A stretch of DNA of 5,632 nucleotides from Sedimenticola sp. (GTDB lineage: Bacteria > Pseudomonadota > Gammaproteobacteria > Chromatiales > Chromatiaceae), in contig JALVUB010000217.1 in the NCBI GenBank assembly GCA_027023915.1, positions 1-5,632 of the forward strand, read 5' to 3'. Position numbers and translations under genes: made by a program. This document shows positions 5,628 through 5,632 of the stretch, piece after piece. Under the pieces are notes generated by a model, which was given only the letters and a program-made list of their open reading frames with translations, had not been told where the DNA came from and ran no database searches. Numbering within the stretch: position 1 is the first letter of the stretch; each line of letters starts with the position of its first letter.

Positions 5628-5632
5628 ACTCG

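Noticed and set aside
1..5632. Mobile element, CRISPR array, tRNA or defence system
   Set aside because: No repeats with spacers, transposase, integrase, terminal inverted repeats or tRNA-like sequence were seen; apparent GCC/GGC runs reflect codon bias.

Overview
This window looks like chromosomal DNA from a high-GC gammaproteobacterium. Five genes plus one partial gene fill almost all of it. The best evidence for the lineage is gene order: rsmI points left, and lpoA, yraN and a GmhA/DiaA-type SIS protein point right from a 48-bp divergent gap. From established knowledge, this is the rsmI / lpoA-yraN-diaA neighbourhood of Escherichia coli, also found in Pseudomonas. LpoA itself is a gammaproteobacterial envelope protein. 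Several ORFs on the opposite strand or in other frames are long only because the DNA is GC-rich.

Layout: bases 1-391 (minus) hold the 5' part of a small exported protein gene that runs off the left edge. Bases 392-472 are a short gap with its ribosome binding site and a small inverted repeat. Bases 473-1333 (minus) are rsmI, for 16S rRNA C1402 2'-O-methylation. Bases 1334-1381 separate the divergent genes, and a good sigma-70-like promoter for the rightward operon overlaps the rsmI start codon. The rightward operon is lpoA (1382-3313), yraN (3276-3629, overlapping lpoA), a phosphoheptose isomerase-type gene (3652-4245, TTG start) and a GlcD-type FAD-linked oxidase (4247-5620, TTG start). A clear Shine-Dalgarno motif after the last stop suggests the operon continues past the right edge.

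Functional reading: the operon mixes cell-envelope work (the LpoA activator of peptidoglycan synthesis, and heptose-7-phosphate formation for the lipopolysaccharide core if the SIS protein is a true GmhA), a conserved nuclease-fold protein of unclear role (YraN), and a membrane-linked 2-hydroxyacid oxidase. Very tight spacing, one overlap and one 1-bp gap argue for co-transcription and translational coupling.

I found no mobile element, CRISPR array, RNA gene or clearly novel system. The points most worth a second look are the GmhA catalytic residues in the protein at the diaA position, a possible internal promoter and mini-ORF in front of it, and the oxidase attached to this operon.
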